Shown in pieces: positions 1 through 7,285 of a stretch of 64,000 bases of DNA (positions are counted from its first letter, which is position 1; each line of letters begins with the position of its first letter). The notes beneath the pieces are model-generated. The model ran no database searches. It worked only from the letters and a program-made list of their open reading frames with translations, and was not told the origin of the DNA. The position numbers and the translations under genes are program-made. Origin of the DNA: Halomonas halmophila (GTDB taxonomy: Bacteria; Pseudomonadota; Gammaproteobacteria; Pseudomonadales; Halomonadaceae); NCBI RefSeq assembly GCF_006540005.1, contig NZ_BJOC01000019.1:101982-165981 (forward strand), written 5' to 3'.

Positions 1-12
1 CGACCAGCGCGA

Positions 13-405
13 CTAGAACGTCAGCACCAGGTCATGATGTTTCAATAAGTCGGCGATCGCTGTTTCACCCACCCGCTCGGGCGTCAGCAGAAGATCGGCC
101 TCTGCCACAGCGAAACGAGACATGGCAGCAGATTCGGCATAGAGCGCATCGACATCATACATCTCCAGCATCTGCAGCGTCGGGTGAGTCCCCTTCTGCC
201 CCAGTGCCCCGCTGGTCTGGCCACTCAGCAGCGCCAGCACCCCTTCCCCCATGAACAGCAGCGACACCTTGCGATCGAAGGCAGCCCCTACCAGGGCGAT
301 ATCCAGACCCTCACGAAGCCAGCTGCTGCCATGCGGGGCATGACGCAACACCAGCAGAATGTCGCCCTCTCGTTGGTTGCCCTCGATTGCCTCTGTGCTT
401 TCCAT
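13..405 (-). CDS. tusC: TusC-like sulfur-relay subunit (DsrF family)
   Basis: Predicted TusC subunit of the cytoplasmic TusBCD complex, which relays persulfide sulfur from TusA to TusE for 2-thiolation of tRNA wobble uridine. The 130-residue product has the DsrE/DsrF fold pattern: a first strand ILLVLRHAPHG, a helix WLREGLDIALVGAAF and a strand KVSLLFMGEGV. The open frame begins one codon earlier at GTG, but the ATG at 405 sits behind a good AAGGAAGG site and is preferred. It follows tusD with a 13-bp gap; tusB would be expected just beyond the left edge. TusC has no catalytic cysteine of its own; the complex uses one on TusD. Confidence 0.85.
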   Translation of the reverse strand: MESTEAIEGNQREGDILLVLRHAPHGSSWLREGLDIALVGAAFDRKVSLLFMGEGVLALLSGQTSGALGQKGTHPTLQMLEMYDVDALYAESAAMSRFAVAEADLLLTPERVGETAIADLLKHHDLVLTF

Positions 406-418
406 CACCCACCTTCCT

Positions 419-811
419 TCAGGGACCGAAGGTCACCAGCCGATCACAATCGAGCCCCAGGTCGACAAGCTGACCGAGACCGACAAGTTCAAAGGGTGCT
501 TCCACACTATAGCCCGCTTTGCCATGCCGGCTGGCTTCACGCTGGTCCATCAAACCTCGACGCAGGGCTGCTGCTATACAGACCTGCAGGCTGACGCCAT
601 GTTCCGTGTGCAGGGCTATCCAGCCGTCGACGAGATGGGGCTCATCCTGGGGAGGCGCGGCCAGTCGGGCGGCGTTGTGCACCCCATCGTGGTAGAAAAA
701 GACACACTCGAGACGATGTCCTCTGGCTACCACGGCCCTTGCAAACCTGAGCGCCGAGTGGCTCGCCTGAGTGCTGTAGGGAGCCCCCATCAACAGGATC
801 GCATAACGCAT
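419..811 (-). CDS. tusD: TusD-like sulfurtransferase subunit (DsrE family)
   Basis: Predicted TusD, the catalytic subunit of the TusBCD sulfur relay for mnm5s2U tRNA modification. The 130-aa protein starts MRYAILLMGAPYSTQASHSALRFARAVV, typical of DsrE/TusD, and carries the expected active-site cysteine in SLQVCIAAALRRG near residue 78, followed by a glycine-rich C-terminal segment FELVGLGQLVDL. A GGGAGAG ribosome site precedes the ATG at 811. It is upstream of tusC in the same operon. Length and motif placement match the family, so the call is firm. Confidence 0.88.
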   Translation of the reverse strand: MRYAILLMGAPYSTQASHSALRFARAVVARGHRLECVFFYHDGVHNAARLAAPPQDEPHLVDGWIALHTEHGVSLQVCIAAALRRGLMDQREASRHGKAGYSVEAPFELVGLGQLVDLGLDCDRLVTFGP

Positions 812-824
812 GAAACCACTCTCC

Positions 825-855
825 CAACAAACTGGCCCCGCCGAAGCGGGGCCAG
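825..855 (-). terminator. rho-independent terminator after the yccA-like gene
   Basis: On the minus strand a 9-bp GC stem CTGGCCCCG/CGGGGCCAG with a 6-nt loop is followed by TTTGTT. It lies 28 bp past the stop of the YccA-like gene and partly overlaps the leader of tusD, so it separates the two minus-strand units. Confidence 0.8.
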
Positions 856-882
856 CTGGACCTCGATAGTTCGCCGCCCGGA

Positions 883-1551
883 TCAGTCCTGGCTCATGAT
901 CCCCAGAATGGAGAGCAGGCTGACGAAGAGATTGTAGATCGATACATAGAGGGTAATGGTGGCGAGAATGTAGTTGGTCTCGCCGGCACGGTGGATGATC
1001 TCACTGGTCTGGTAGAGGATGGCAGCGGAAGAGAACAGCACGAAGCCGGCAGACACCATCAGCGAGAGGCCGGGGATCTGCAGGAAGATGCTCGCCACCA
1101 TGGCCAGGACCAGCACGATGGCACCTGCCAGCAGAAAGTTGCCGAGGAAGCTGAAGTCCTTGCGGGTAATCAGCGCCACGGCCGAAAGCCCGAGGAATGT
1201 CAGCCCTGTCATGCCCAGCGCCGTCATGATCAGCTGCGCCCCGTTGGGCAGCGTCAGATAGGCGCTGAGCAACGGCCCCAGGGTGAAGCCCATGAAGCCG
1301 GTGAAAGCGAAGGTGGACAACAGCCCCCAGGCTGAATTGGCTGTCTTGTGCACCAGGAACATCAAGCCATAGGCTCCGATGAAGAACACGAAGATGTTCA
1401 ATTGCTGAACGCCCATTGCCATGGCGGCACCCGCTGTCACGGCCGAGAACAGCAATGTAAGCGACAGCAGCCCATAGGTGTTACGCAGCGTCTTGTTGGC
1501 ACTGACGCCTTGTGACGACTGCTGTGTCACATGAGTATCTTGATAAGCCAT
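883..1551 (-). CDS. yccA: Bax inhibitor-1/YccA family membrane protein
   Basis: A polytopic inner-membrane protein of the BI-1/YccA family; E. coli YccA is a substrate and modulator of FtsH protease. About seven hydrophobic segments follow a polar N-terminus of some 25 residues, and the C-terminus SIYNLFVSLLSILGIMSQD is typical of the family. The open frame extends to 1626, but the ATG at 1551 (MAYQDTHVTQQSS) is preceded by AGGAG at a workable distance and gives the usual length of about 222 aa. The upstream 25 codons are unlike the family. It sits next to tusDC, a frequent neighbourhood in gammaproteobacteria. Confidence 0.88.
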   Translation of the reverse strand: MAYQDTHVTQQSSQGVSANKTLRNTYGLLSLTLLFSAVTAGAAMAMGVQQLNIFVFFIGAYGLMFLVHKTANSAWGLLSTFAFTGFMGFTLGPLLSAYLTLPNGAQLIMTALGMTGLTFLGLSAVALITRKDFSFLGNFLLAGAIVLVLAMVASIFLQIPGLSLMVSAGFVLFSSAAILYQTSEIIHRAGETNYILATITLYVSIYNLFVSLLSILGIMSQD

Positions 1552-1721
1552 TGATCTAGCGCTCCTGTATAAGATGATCCAGGCAATTCCCACAGAATGC
1601 CCCTTCAAGGTTCTCGACGCAAGCATTCGCCCTTTCGAGCAGCCACCGTCGTGCCGGACCCTCCCGCACAGTATATGCCATTCCCAGGTGCTGCGGATAA
1701 CATCTTGATCGGTCGATGGTC

Positions 1722-1749
1722 TTGACGTCGCGTCAAAAATTGATAAGAT
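1722..1749 (+). promoter_or_regulatory. sigma-70 promoter of tRNA-Ser
   Basis: TTGACG at 1722-1727 and TAAGAT at 1744-1749 are separated by 16 bp. The expected transcription start falls about 8 bp before the tRNA 5' end at 1765. Spacing and position are right for a stable-RNA promoter, though the sequence match alone is not proof. Confidence 0.65.
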
Positions 1750-1764
1750 ACATCGCCGTGAGCC

Positions 1765-1854
1765 GGAGGGATGGCAGAGTGGTTGAATGCACCGGTCTTG
1801 AAAACCGGCGAAGGTGCGAGCCTTCCCAGGGTTCGAATCCCTGTCCCTCCGCCA
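1765..1854 (+). tRNA. tRNA-Ser(UGA)
   Basis: A 90-nt class II tRNA. The acceptor arms GGAGGGA (1765-1771) and TCCCTCC (1844-1850) pair, followed by discriminator G and an encoded CCA (1852-1854). The anticodon stem CCGGT/ACCGG encloses loop CTTGAAA, with anticodon TGA at 1799-1801. The long variable arm and a GTTCGAATC T-arm fit serine tRNA. Its 3' end is duplicated at 6913, marking it as the integration site of a genomic island. Confidence 0.97.
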
Positions 1855-1896
1855 CCTTCTTCAAGGGAATCAGCTACTTAGCTGGTTCCCTTTTTC
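1841..1896. repeat. attL-like direct repeat, tRNA-Ser 3' end plus terminator
   Basis: These 56 bp recur without mismatch at 6913-6968, exactly 5072 bp downstream. The repeat covers the last 14 nt of tRNA-Ser (from CTGTCCCTCC through CCA) and the terminator hairpin behind it. The copy here completes the functional tRNA. Such duplications are the normal product of tyrosine-recombinase integration into a tRNA 3' end, so this is read as one boundary of an integrated island. Confidence 0.85.
1865..1895 (+). terminator. tRNA-Ser terminator
   Basis: GGGAATCAGCT, loop ACTT, AGCTGGTTCCC, then five T. The 11-bp stem contains one T-G wobble. It directly follows the tRNA 3' end and is part of the duplicated att segment. 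Confidence 0.85.
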
Positions 1897-1922
1897 ATTT
1901 CAGCCCCTCCAAAAACGCGTTT

Positions 1923-1954
1923 TCTATAACGTCTATAACAGCCTCCGTTATAGA
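1923..1954. repeat. short repeat cluster, possible integrase arm sites (left)
   Basis: TCTATAAC occurs at 1923-1930 and 1932-1939 with one base between, and its reverse complement GTTATAGA is at 1947-1954. The cluster begins 26 bp past the att repeat. A cluster of the same layout but different sequence lies behind the right att copy (6996-7025). Recombinase arm sites or an operator are the likely explanations; this is inference from geometry. Confidence 0.5.
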
Positions 1955-2140
1955 GAATCGCCCAGCCCGGTGCATAAACGACTTTTTTCGACGAAAGTAT
2001 GAAGCAAGCTCAGCGAACGAGAGTCAGGCCCCAACCTGCGGACACCTGAACCATTTGTGCCGCATGAGCCTCAGGCGCTATGCTCTATACATTGCAAAAA
2101 GATACACCGATACTCGAAAGCGGTGAGGCTAGGAACAGAC

Positions 2141-3313
2141 ATGGCCAAAGCAAATCCAGAAATTCTCGTTTGGGCAAGAGAAACTGCCGGCCTAAGCCTT
2201 GAGCAAGCGGCTAGCAAGCTGGGCCTGGGCAGCAAGAACACGCCAGGACCAGACAGGCTGGCAGCATTCGAATCAGGCGATAGTTCTCCGAGTCAGCCTC
2301 AACTGGTAAAAATGGCCAAGCACTACCATCGCCCATTTATTACCTTTTTTCTTCCAGCCCCGCCGCGCAACGCTTCAATGGGTGAAGATTTCCGTCGTCT
2401 CCCAGAAGCAAAACGAGAAGAAAATGAAGGCAGCGTAAACGCTCTTGTTCGCGATATCTTCCTTCGGCAATCCCTTGTAAAAGATGCACTCATCGATGCT
2501 GAAGAAGACGAAATAGTCGAATTTGTAGGCATGGGTCATGGCATGCCAGATGTAGATGATGCCTGCAGAGCGATCCGGGAATACTTTGAGATCGATATCG
2601 CCTCATATCGTGACATGAGAGATGCCCACGAGGCATTCAGCTACCTCCGAAGCAAGATTGAGAGCAAAGGCATTTATGTGTTGCTCATCGGCGACTTGGG
2701 TAGCTACCACTCTTCTATCAGTACCGAAGCCTTTCGTGGCTTTGCCCTATCTGATCAAGTCGCTCCATTCGTAGTCGTCAACCAGAATGACTCCAAGTCA
2801 GCCTGGTGCTTCACCCTACTCCATGAGGTCGTACACTTGTGGTTGGGGAAAACCGGAGTCAGCGCGCAAACCCACGAACACAAGGTAGAACGTTACTGCA
2901 ACGATGTAGCCAGCCATACCTTGATCTCCGCTCATGAAGTTCGAGAACTCTATGAAGCGGCCATGAGATCGGACGAGGCCTTTGTACCCGCACTGCAACG
3001 GGAGGCTGGCAGCCTCAATATTAGCGCGTCACTGGTTGCCTACCGACTTTTCCGTGGAGCTCTCCTTGATCAAGCGCAATGGGAGAAGGCGAGCACTGAG
3101 CTTCGAGAGCTGTGGATACAAAGTAAATCCCAGCCCAGAGGAAACGGCTCTGGCTCAAGCGGGAACTTTTATAACACGCAGCGCCATCGCGCAGGGGGCG
3201 CTCTTATCAGCCTGGTTCGTCGATCACTGCATGGTGGTGTTCTGACTGAAACTAAGGCAGGACGGGTTCTGGGAGTCAGCCCGGGAAATGTCGCGGAAAT
3301 GGTAGGGTTGTAA
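2141..3313 (+). CDS. XRE-family HTH / ImmA-IrrE metallopeptidase fusion
   Basis: A 390-aa cytoplasmic protein with an N-terminal XRE-type helix-turn-helix (about residues 5-70, ETAGLSLEQAASKLGL) and a C-terminal ImmA/IrrE zinc-peptidase domain with HEVVH at residues 228-232 and a downstream ligand region EHKVERYCNDVA. Proteins of this build repress their own operon or cleave a repressor. The open frame begins at 2057, but the ATG at 2141 follows AGGAA and starts at the HTH. It overlaps the next gene by one base (TAATG), so the two are translationally coupled and probably form an antitoxin/toxin-type pair. The gene is more AT-rich than the flanking chromosome, consistent with transfer on the island. 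Confidence 0.85.
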   Translation: MAKANPEILVWARETAGLSLEQAASKLGLGSKNTPGPDRLAAFESGDSSPSQPQLVKMAKHYHRPFITFFLPAPPRNASMGEDFRRLPEAKREENEGSVNALVRDIFLRQSLVKDALIDAEEDEIVEFVGMGHGMPDVDDACRAIREYFEIDIASYRDMRDAHEAFSYLRSKIESKGIYVLLIGDLGSYHSSISTEAFRGFALSDQVAPFVVVNQNDSKSAWCFTLLHEVVHLWLGKTGVSAQTHEHKVERYCNDVASHTLISAHEVRELYEAAMRSDEAFVPALQREAGSLNISASLVAYRLFRGALLDQAQWEKASTELRELWIQSKSQPRGNGSGSSGNFYNTQRHRAGGALISLVRRSLHGGVLTETKAGRVLGVSPGNVAEMVGL

Positions 3314-3837
3314 TGCCTGACGAACAAAAAAAGCTGTTTCTTCTAGATGCCAATGTCATTATTCATGCTCACGATTATTACTATCACATGGACAGAGTTC
3401 CTGAATTCTGGCGTTGGCTAGAATTCCATGCTGAAAATGGTTCTATCCGCATGCCTCTTGAAACAATTGATGAGGTTCAAGGAGGTGATAAAGCGCAGCA
3501 TGCTAGCTGGGCAAAGAGCCGAGAAATTCGCGACATCCTTGTATTGCAAGAAGAATTCGATGCTAATCTATTGAACAGAGTTCTAGACCATGGCTATGGA
3601 CCCGACCTCAATGAAATAGAGATTGACAAAGTGGGTAAAGATCCCTTTCTAGTCGCCTACGGACTGCGCGACCCCGACAACAGGGTTGTTGTGTCCAACG
3701 AGGTGCCTAAACCTACGGCTCGACGGAAAAACCGCAAAGTCCCAAATGTTTGCGCAGATATGGGGGTCCGCTGCTGTAACGTATATTCGCTCTTGCACGA
3801 ATTGGACTTTCGAACCGACTGGCGAGACCATGTATAG
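3313..3837 (+). CDS. DUF4411 PIN-like domain protein, probable toxin
   Basis: A 174-aa protein matching the DUF4411 (PIN-like) family. Acidic residues expected of a PIN ribonuclease are visible: D12 in FLLDANVII, the E/D pair in ETIDEVQGG, and D in GKDPFLVAYGL, with a conserved end NVCADMGVRC. The start ATG shares one base with the stop of the XRE-ImmA gene. Such pairs are commonly predicted as type II toxin-antitoxin modules, with the PIN protein cutting RNA and the HTH-peptidase protein neutralising it. Toxicity is inferred from family and arrangement, not shown here. The gene is among the most AT-rich of the window. Confidence 0.8.
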   Translation: MPDEQKKLFLLDANVIIHAHDYYYHMDRVPEFWRWLEFHAENGSIRMPLETIDEVQGGDKAQHASWAKSREIRDILVLQEEFDANLLNRVLDHGYGPDLNEIEIDKVGKDPFLVAYGLRDPDNRVVVSNEVPKPTARRKNRKVPNVCADMGVRCCNVYSLLHELDFRTDWRDHV

Positions 3838-3881
3838 CACTAGGCCCCACGCTTGCCCGCCTCGAACACTACACTCGCACT

Positions 3882-3984
3882 ATGCCGATATTCGACATCA
3901 CTGGCCTAGCAATCTGCGCCCTAGCCCTAGGCGGCACTGACATGACACACCTCGAGGGTGGCATTGTAATAACTCCCTGGATTC
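3882..3984 (+). pseudogene. 5' part of a small membrane-protein gene split by an IS
   Basis: An open frame from the ATG at 3882 reads MPIFDITGLAICALALGG and continues to TPWI before entering the IS3-type element. On the other side of that element (5118-5350) the frame resumes in phase with YEGVASALACGLSS and ends in a hydrophobic stretch. Joined, they would give a protein of about 110 residues with one or two membrane segments and no family I recognise. No clear ribosome site precedes the ATG, so the true start may lie elsewhere. The split is inferred from phase and composition. Confidence 0.4.
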
Positions 3985-3992
3985 TGCACACC

Positions 3993-4800
3993 CTACGAAG
4001 CTAAGGCGGGATGTGCTCGGGGTGCCGTATAGTCCAGAGACTGATGCGCCGCTCTTCGTTGTAGTACCAGATCCAGCCTTGGCTTGGACCAGAGACTCGA
4101 AGCGATAGAGCCAGATGCACTCTTTCTGAAGAAGCGATCGACGAGCCCGTTCTGCTCCGAGGTATACGGCGTCGTAAACTCCTGCGTGAGACCATAGGCC
4201 TTCACCGTGCCGGTGTAGTGGCGACTGCTGAAAACGAGTCCGTTATCTGACCGAAGGGCTAACAATTGCTGAACACATCCCAGCGCTCCCAGCCGATAAA
4301 TCAGTGCTGCCTCTAGCCAGGCCTTCGCTATCTTGCTGCTGTCATTGTCCGATAATCTCCAACCAAGAATCTCACGTGTGCAGCAGTCGATGATCACCGC
4401 CAGGCTGGCGCGCCGATCCTTTCCACACCACAGATGGCAGGATCGGTCGCCCATCGCTCATCAGGCCTCGAGGCGACGGATGGCAGACTCTTGGCACGAG
4501 GGCGGAAGCCCTGAGGCCTCTTGTGCACCTGCCAGCCTTTGAGCTGTAGGATGCGCTGGACCGGCTTGCGGTTCTCCCCCAGAACGCGCGCCAGGCGGCA
4601 ATAGCCATAAGTGGGGAACCGCTCCAAAACTAGCTTGACTCGGCTAGTCAGCTCCGTGTTGATCGCACGACTCCGCATCTTGGGACAGTAACACAACGTC
4701 CTCCGGGGAAACCCCAGCCACCGGCAGAGCTTGACGAACGATACCGCATGGCCCTCTTGGGCCATATCTGCCTGCAGCGACCTTACGAGTTCTCGTCCTC
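3993..4800 (-). pseudogene. IS3-family orfB transposase, frameshifted
   Basis: Fragments in more than one frame spell an IS3 OrfB (DDE transposase). The N-terminal part includes FPTYGYCRLARVLGENRK and ends at RPDERWATD, where the first catalytic Asp lies. The frame then shifts to LWCGKDRRASLAVIIDCCTREILGW, LRSDNG (second Asp) and SEQNGLVDRFF, where the catalytic Glu is Asp. The final YYNEER motif is in a third frame. At least two frameshifts and the changed acidic residue indicate a dead gene. Confidence 0.8.
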
Positions 4801-5078
4801 GTCGAGCAGGCGCTTGAATTTTTTTAGCGCATAGATCTGCAGATGGGCCTCGCCCAGTGCCTCCTAGTTTCCCGGCGCTCGGACTCATGCTGCTCACGGA
4901 TGTCCTTGGGACGGGCCTTGAACCCGTTGTCCATGCTGCGCTGGGCCTCATCAATCCAGCCCTCGACTTCGGAGACGGTGAGATCGCACTGGCGAGCCAC
5001 CTCAGCCGCCGTGGTCTGCCCTTGAAGATATGGCGGGCTTGCGCTTCGCGATCCATCGTTTGATGGGGTTGTCGTCAC
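4794..5078 (-). pseudogene. IS3-family orfA, frameshifted
   Basis: The start encodes an OrfA-type N-terminus with TAAEVARQCDLTVSEVEGW (helix-turn-helix) and a DNGFKARPKDIREQ stretch. The frame breaks near 4860. The expected OrfA tail GEAHLQIYALKKFKRLLDED is present in another frame and ends near 4794. It would have been translated with orfB in the intact element. Confidence 0.7.
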
Positions 5079-5117
5079 TCATCCTGTCCTCATGATGGCT
5101 GCACTATACCCTGCGCA

Positions 5118-5350
5118 GCTATGAGGGGGTCGCATCAGCATTGGCATGTGGCCTTTCATCAGCAGGAGCCATCCCTGGCTTCACCTTGGGCCCTGCCTTG
5201 CTCATCAACAAGCCGAGCCTCCTATTTGTCGCATTGATCCCCATCGGCATTATGCTCTCCAGTGGTGAGCTAGGCTTCCTGGAAAAAGGCTTCGAGGAAG
5301 CCAAGCCGGAGATTCGCGGCATACTGCGAAGGAATTACTGCTCTCGGTAG
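5118..5350 (+). pseudogene. 3' part of the split small membrane-protein gene
   Basis: An open frame encodes YEGVASALACGLSSAG, then a strongly hydrophobic stretch (LINKPSLLFVALIPIGIML) and a charged end, stopping at 5350. It has no convincing start of its own; the only initiation-type codon (TTG at 5141) has no ribosome site. It is in phase with the fragment ending at 3984, so it is read as the downstream half of one interrupted gene. Function unknown. Confidence 0.4.
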
Positions 5351-5366
5351 CCTGCTGGTCGCGGCG

Positions 5367-5891
5367 TCACTCTATTGCCGCCTCCAGCGACTCGACCACT
5401 ACTGCTGTGCCGCTGGCGACCAGGAACAGCATCGACTTTCCTCCGCCCGAGAACTCGCTGTAGTCCAGATCAACCGCAATCACGGCATTGCCGCCCACGT
5501 CCACAGCTTCCCGCCGCAGTTCGTTGAGGCACGTCACGCGAGCGTCGCGGAGGACCTTCTGAGATGACTGGTTGCGACCCCCGACGATGTCGGAGAGCCC
5601 GGCAAACATGTCGCGGAACACGTTCATGCCGAACACACACTCTGCCGTCACGATGTCGATCGTCTTGACGACGCGCTGACCCTCGATCGATTGCGCGGTA
5701 GTTACTGTCGCCTCGAGCGCTGCTCTCTCCGCAGCCTCTCGCGCTTCTCGCGCCTCATTGCGGTTGGGCATATCGCTATCGCCAGCTATGCCGCGCTTTT
5801 CGCGAACCTGCCTGTTGTTATCAATGATGCAGTCATGGCAATAAGTGCTCATTAATCCGGCATCTGCGCCGCATGTCCTACATTTGGCCAT
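5367..5891 (-). CDS. zinc-ribbon / YbjQ (DUF74) domain protein
   Basis: A 174-aa protein in three parts. The N-terminal zinc ribbon has cysteine pairs C4-x2-C7 and C18-x2-C21 ([14 protein letters not shown]). A charged alanine/glutamate-rich linker (about residues 45-62, [18 protein letters not shown]) follows. The C-terminal half matches the YbjQ/UPF0145 fold: [18 protein letters not shown], then [15 protein letters not shown] and [12 protein letters not shown]. YbjQ proteins form pentamers of unknown role. AGGGGAG precedes the ATG at 5891. It lies in the tRNA-Ser island and may be cargo. Confidence 0.8.
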   Translation of the reverse strand: MAKCRTCGADAGLMSTYCHDCIIDNNRQVREKRGIAGDSDMPNRNEAREAREAAERAALEATVTTAQSIEGQRVVKTIDIVTAECVFGMNVFRDMFAGLSDIVGGRNQSSQKVLRDARVTCLNELRREAVDVGGNAVIAVDLDYSEFSGGGKSMLFLVASGTAVVVESLEAAIE

Positions 5892-6049
5892 ATCACTCCC
5901 CTGCGCTGTGGCTTTGTGGCTGCCAACTCAGAATAGGGCAAGCCGCCACGCAGATGGAAGGTCGAGGTTTCCACCAGAACGCCCGCATGGTTATGTTATT
6001 GACGGGGCCTGCGGACCCTGACCACATAGGGAACTGATAAGGACCAATA

Positions 6050-6643
6050 ATGCGATACCTCGCCGCCGTGATCGTCGCGAGCGCCTTCCTTTCGGGGTGC
6101 GCCAATCAACAGACCATGAGCCGCGACGACTTCATTACCACGACGCAGCGCAAATATGACGGAGTAAGCGAGCGCGAGTTCTACAAGGCCGCCGAGACGG
6201 TGTTCAAGCTGTCGGACAAGGACGATACAGACTTCGCCTACCCTAGCGAACACGCCATGATCGTTGAACACGACTGGTCGCTCTATATGGTCCTGGCGGC
6301 AGCCAGAGGCACGCATACCTGGCAGATCAAGACCGAGCCTGCCGATACGGATCTGACAGCCAACGCCTATGTCTCCATGCAGGCAGCCAATATGACAGGA
6401 ATGCCGACTGGAGGCGGTGGCGCATCAGTGATGACCTCACCTTCCATGCAGAACATGGTCAACACGCCTGCGATCTATGAGCTGTTCTGGACTCGCATGG
6501 ACTACCTTCTCGATAAAAGCCAGGACTGGCCAACATGCGAGGACTGGGAAGCGAAGGTGGACCGCGGCGAAACCTACGGCACTTTCGATCCGCTATGCGT
6601 GGCAATGAACACCGACGACCTGCTGCCAGAAGACATGCGGTAG
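6050..6643 (+). CDS. predicted lipoprotein of unknown function
   Basis: A 197-aa protein with a lipoprotein signal: MRYLAAVIVASAFLSGC, lipobox LSGC and lipidated cysteine at 17. The mature part is soluble, moderately acidic and has a short Gly/Met/Ser-rich loop (GMPTGGGGASVM) in the middle and two cysteines late in the chain (PTCEDWEAK, DPLCVAM). AAGGA precedes the ATG. I do not recognise the family. It is the last gene before the right att copy of the island. Confidence 0.75.
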   Translation: MRYLAAVIVASAFLSGCANQQTMSRDDFITTTQRKYDGVSEREFYKAAETVFKLSDKDDTDFAYPSEHAMIVEHDWSLYMVLAAARGTHTWQIKTEPADTDLTANAYVSMQAANMTGMPTGGGGASVMTSPSMQNMVNTPAIYELFWTRMDYLLDKSQDWPTCEDWEAKVDRGETYGTFDPLCVAMNTDDLLPEDMR

Positions 6644-6912
6644 CTCTACCCTGCTGACCGATATGGGAAATCTGCACCACGGCTGATCCAAATCTGGACC
6701 AACCTCGCCACTGGCGACGTTCGCTGCCAAATGTGAGCCATGGCCACATTTACCCTGCTGGGGGATGAACGCAGACTTGCGTCCATTGCCCTCGCCGCCC
6801 TGCTGACGTGTATCATCGAGCATCACCCGAAAACATTTTTATGGTGTGGTGCATGGTGGGATAGCTGAAAAATCCGCACATAAGATGCTGATTTAACAGT
6901 ACATATCGCGGA
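6644..6912. other. non-coding right end of the island
   Basis: Between the lipoprotein gene and the right att copy I see no convincing gene. The stretch contains one copy of a diverged 66-bp repeat (6810-6875), which recurs at 9882. Confidence 0.5.
6810..6875. repeat. diverged 66-bp repeat, copy A
   Basis: This segment, with core ATGGTGTGGTGCATGGTGGG, matches 9882-9947 at roughly 75-80% by eye, both on the plus strand. Copy A ends 37 bp before the right att repeat, so the sequence may be a conserved element end. Confidence 0.6.
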
Positions 6913-6968
6913 CTGTCCCTCCGCCACCTTCTTCAAGGGAATCAGCTACTTAGCTGGTTCCCTTTTTC
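6913..6968. repeat. attR-like direct repeat
   Basis: An exact 56-bp copy of 1841-1896, containing the last 14 nt of tRNA-Ser and its terminator but no tRNA body. It marks the right boundary of a 5.07 kb island. Confidence 0.85.
6937..6967 (+). terminator. duplicate of the tRNA-Ser terminator
   Basis: The same 11-bp stem, ACTT loop and five T as at 1865-1895, carried within the right att copy. It would stop transcription leaving the island rightward. Confidence 0.75.
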
Positions 6969-6995
6969 GTTTGCGGTGGCTAAAAACGGCCAAAA

Positions 6996-7025
6996 GTGCA
7001 ACGGGTGCAACGCCTGCCGTTGCAC
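6996..7025. repeat. short repeat cluster, possible integrase arm sites (right)
   Basis: GTGCAACG at 6996-7003 and again at 7005-7012, one base apart, followed after 5 bp by the inverted copy CGTTGCAC at 7018-7025. Layout and distance from the att repeat (27 bp) mirror the left cluster at 1923-1954, and both share the pattern AACG, AAC, CCT, CCGTT with different outer bases. Confidence 0.5.
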
Positions 7026-7285
7026 CACACACTCCAGACCAGCAAACAATAGACTAAAGCTGTAGATTGGCCCGCCTGTACAGCTCGACCTTCGCAGGCA
7101 CACGAGTCAAAAGCTACTCTTGGGTGCTGGCTTGCGCAAAAGAAGGCCGCCCCGAAGAGCGGCCTATCTATCCAAGTACTCGACGATGTGAAACCCTACG
7201 CCTCCCGCCCTCGTATTTATGAGCACGCTTACCGCTTCCTCGTCTGATACGGCGGTAGTGCAGCTCACGACACGAGAGGTACATC
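7026..7285. other. non-coding stretch before the repeat-protein gene
   Basis: No convincing open frame on either strand. It contains one GC-rich hairpin (7138-7165) and leads into the ribosome site of the gene at 7286. Confidence 0.4.
7138..7165 (-). terminator. hairpin with T-run, orphan terminator
   Basis: On the minus strand AGGCCGC, an 8-nt loop and GCGGCCT are followed by TCTTTT. No minus-strand gene is visible just upstream of it, so it may be left over from a lost gene. Confidence 0.45.

Larger units (their letters stand above)
3985..5117 (-). mobile_element. degenerate IS3-family insertion sequence
   Basis: A remnant of about 1.13 kb with an orfA and an orfB typical of the IS3 family, both broken by frameshifts. 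The ends are placed where the host frame appears to resume and where weak terminal similarity (TGCACACC at the left, TGCGCAGG read inward from the right) can be seen; exact termini and a target duplication could not be established. The element is probably immobile. It sits inside the tRNA-Ser island between the PIN gene and the YbjQ-like gene. Confidence 0.6.

Noticed and set aside
1716..2126. open frame running through tRNA-Ser and its terminator
   Set aside because: It spans a structural RNA gene and a terminator, so it cannot be a normal coding region.
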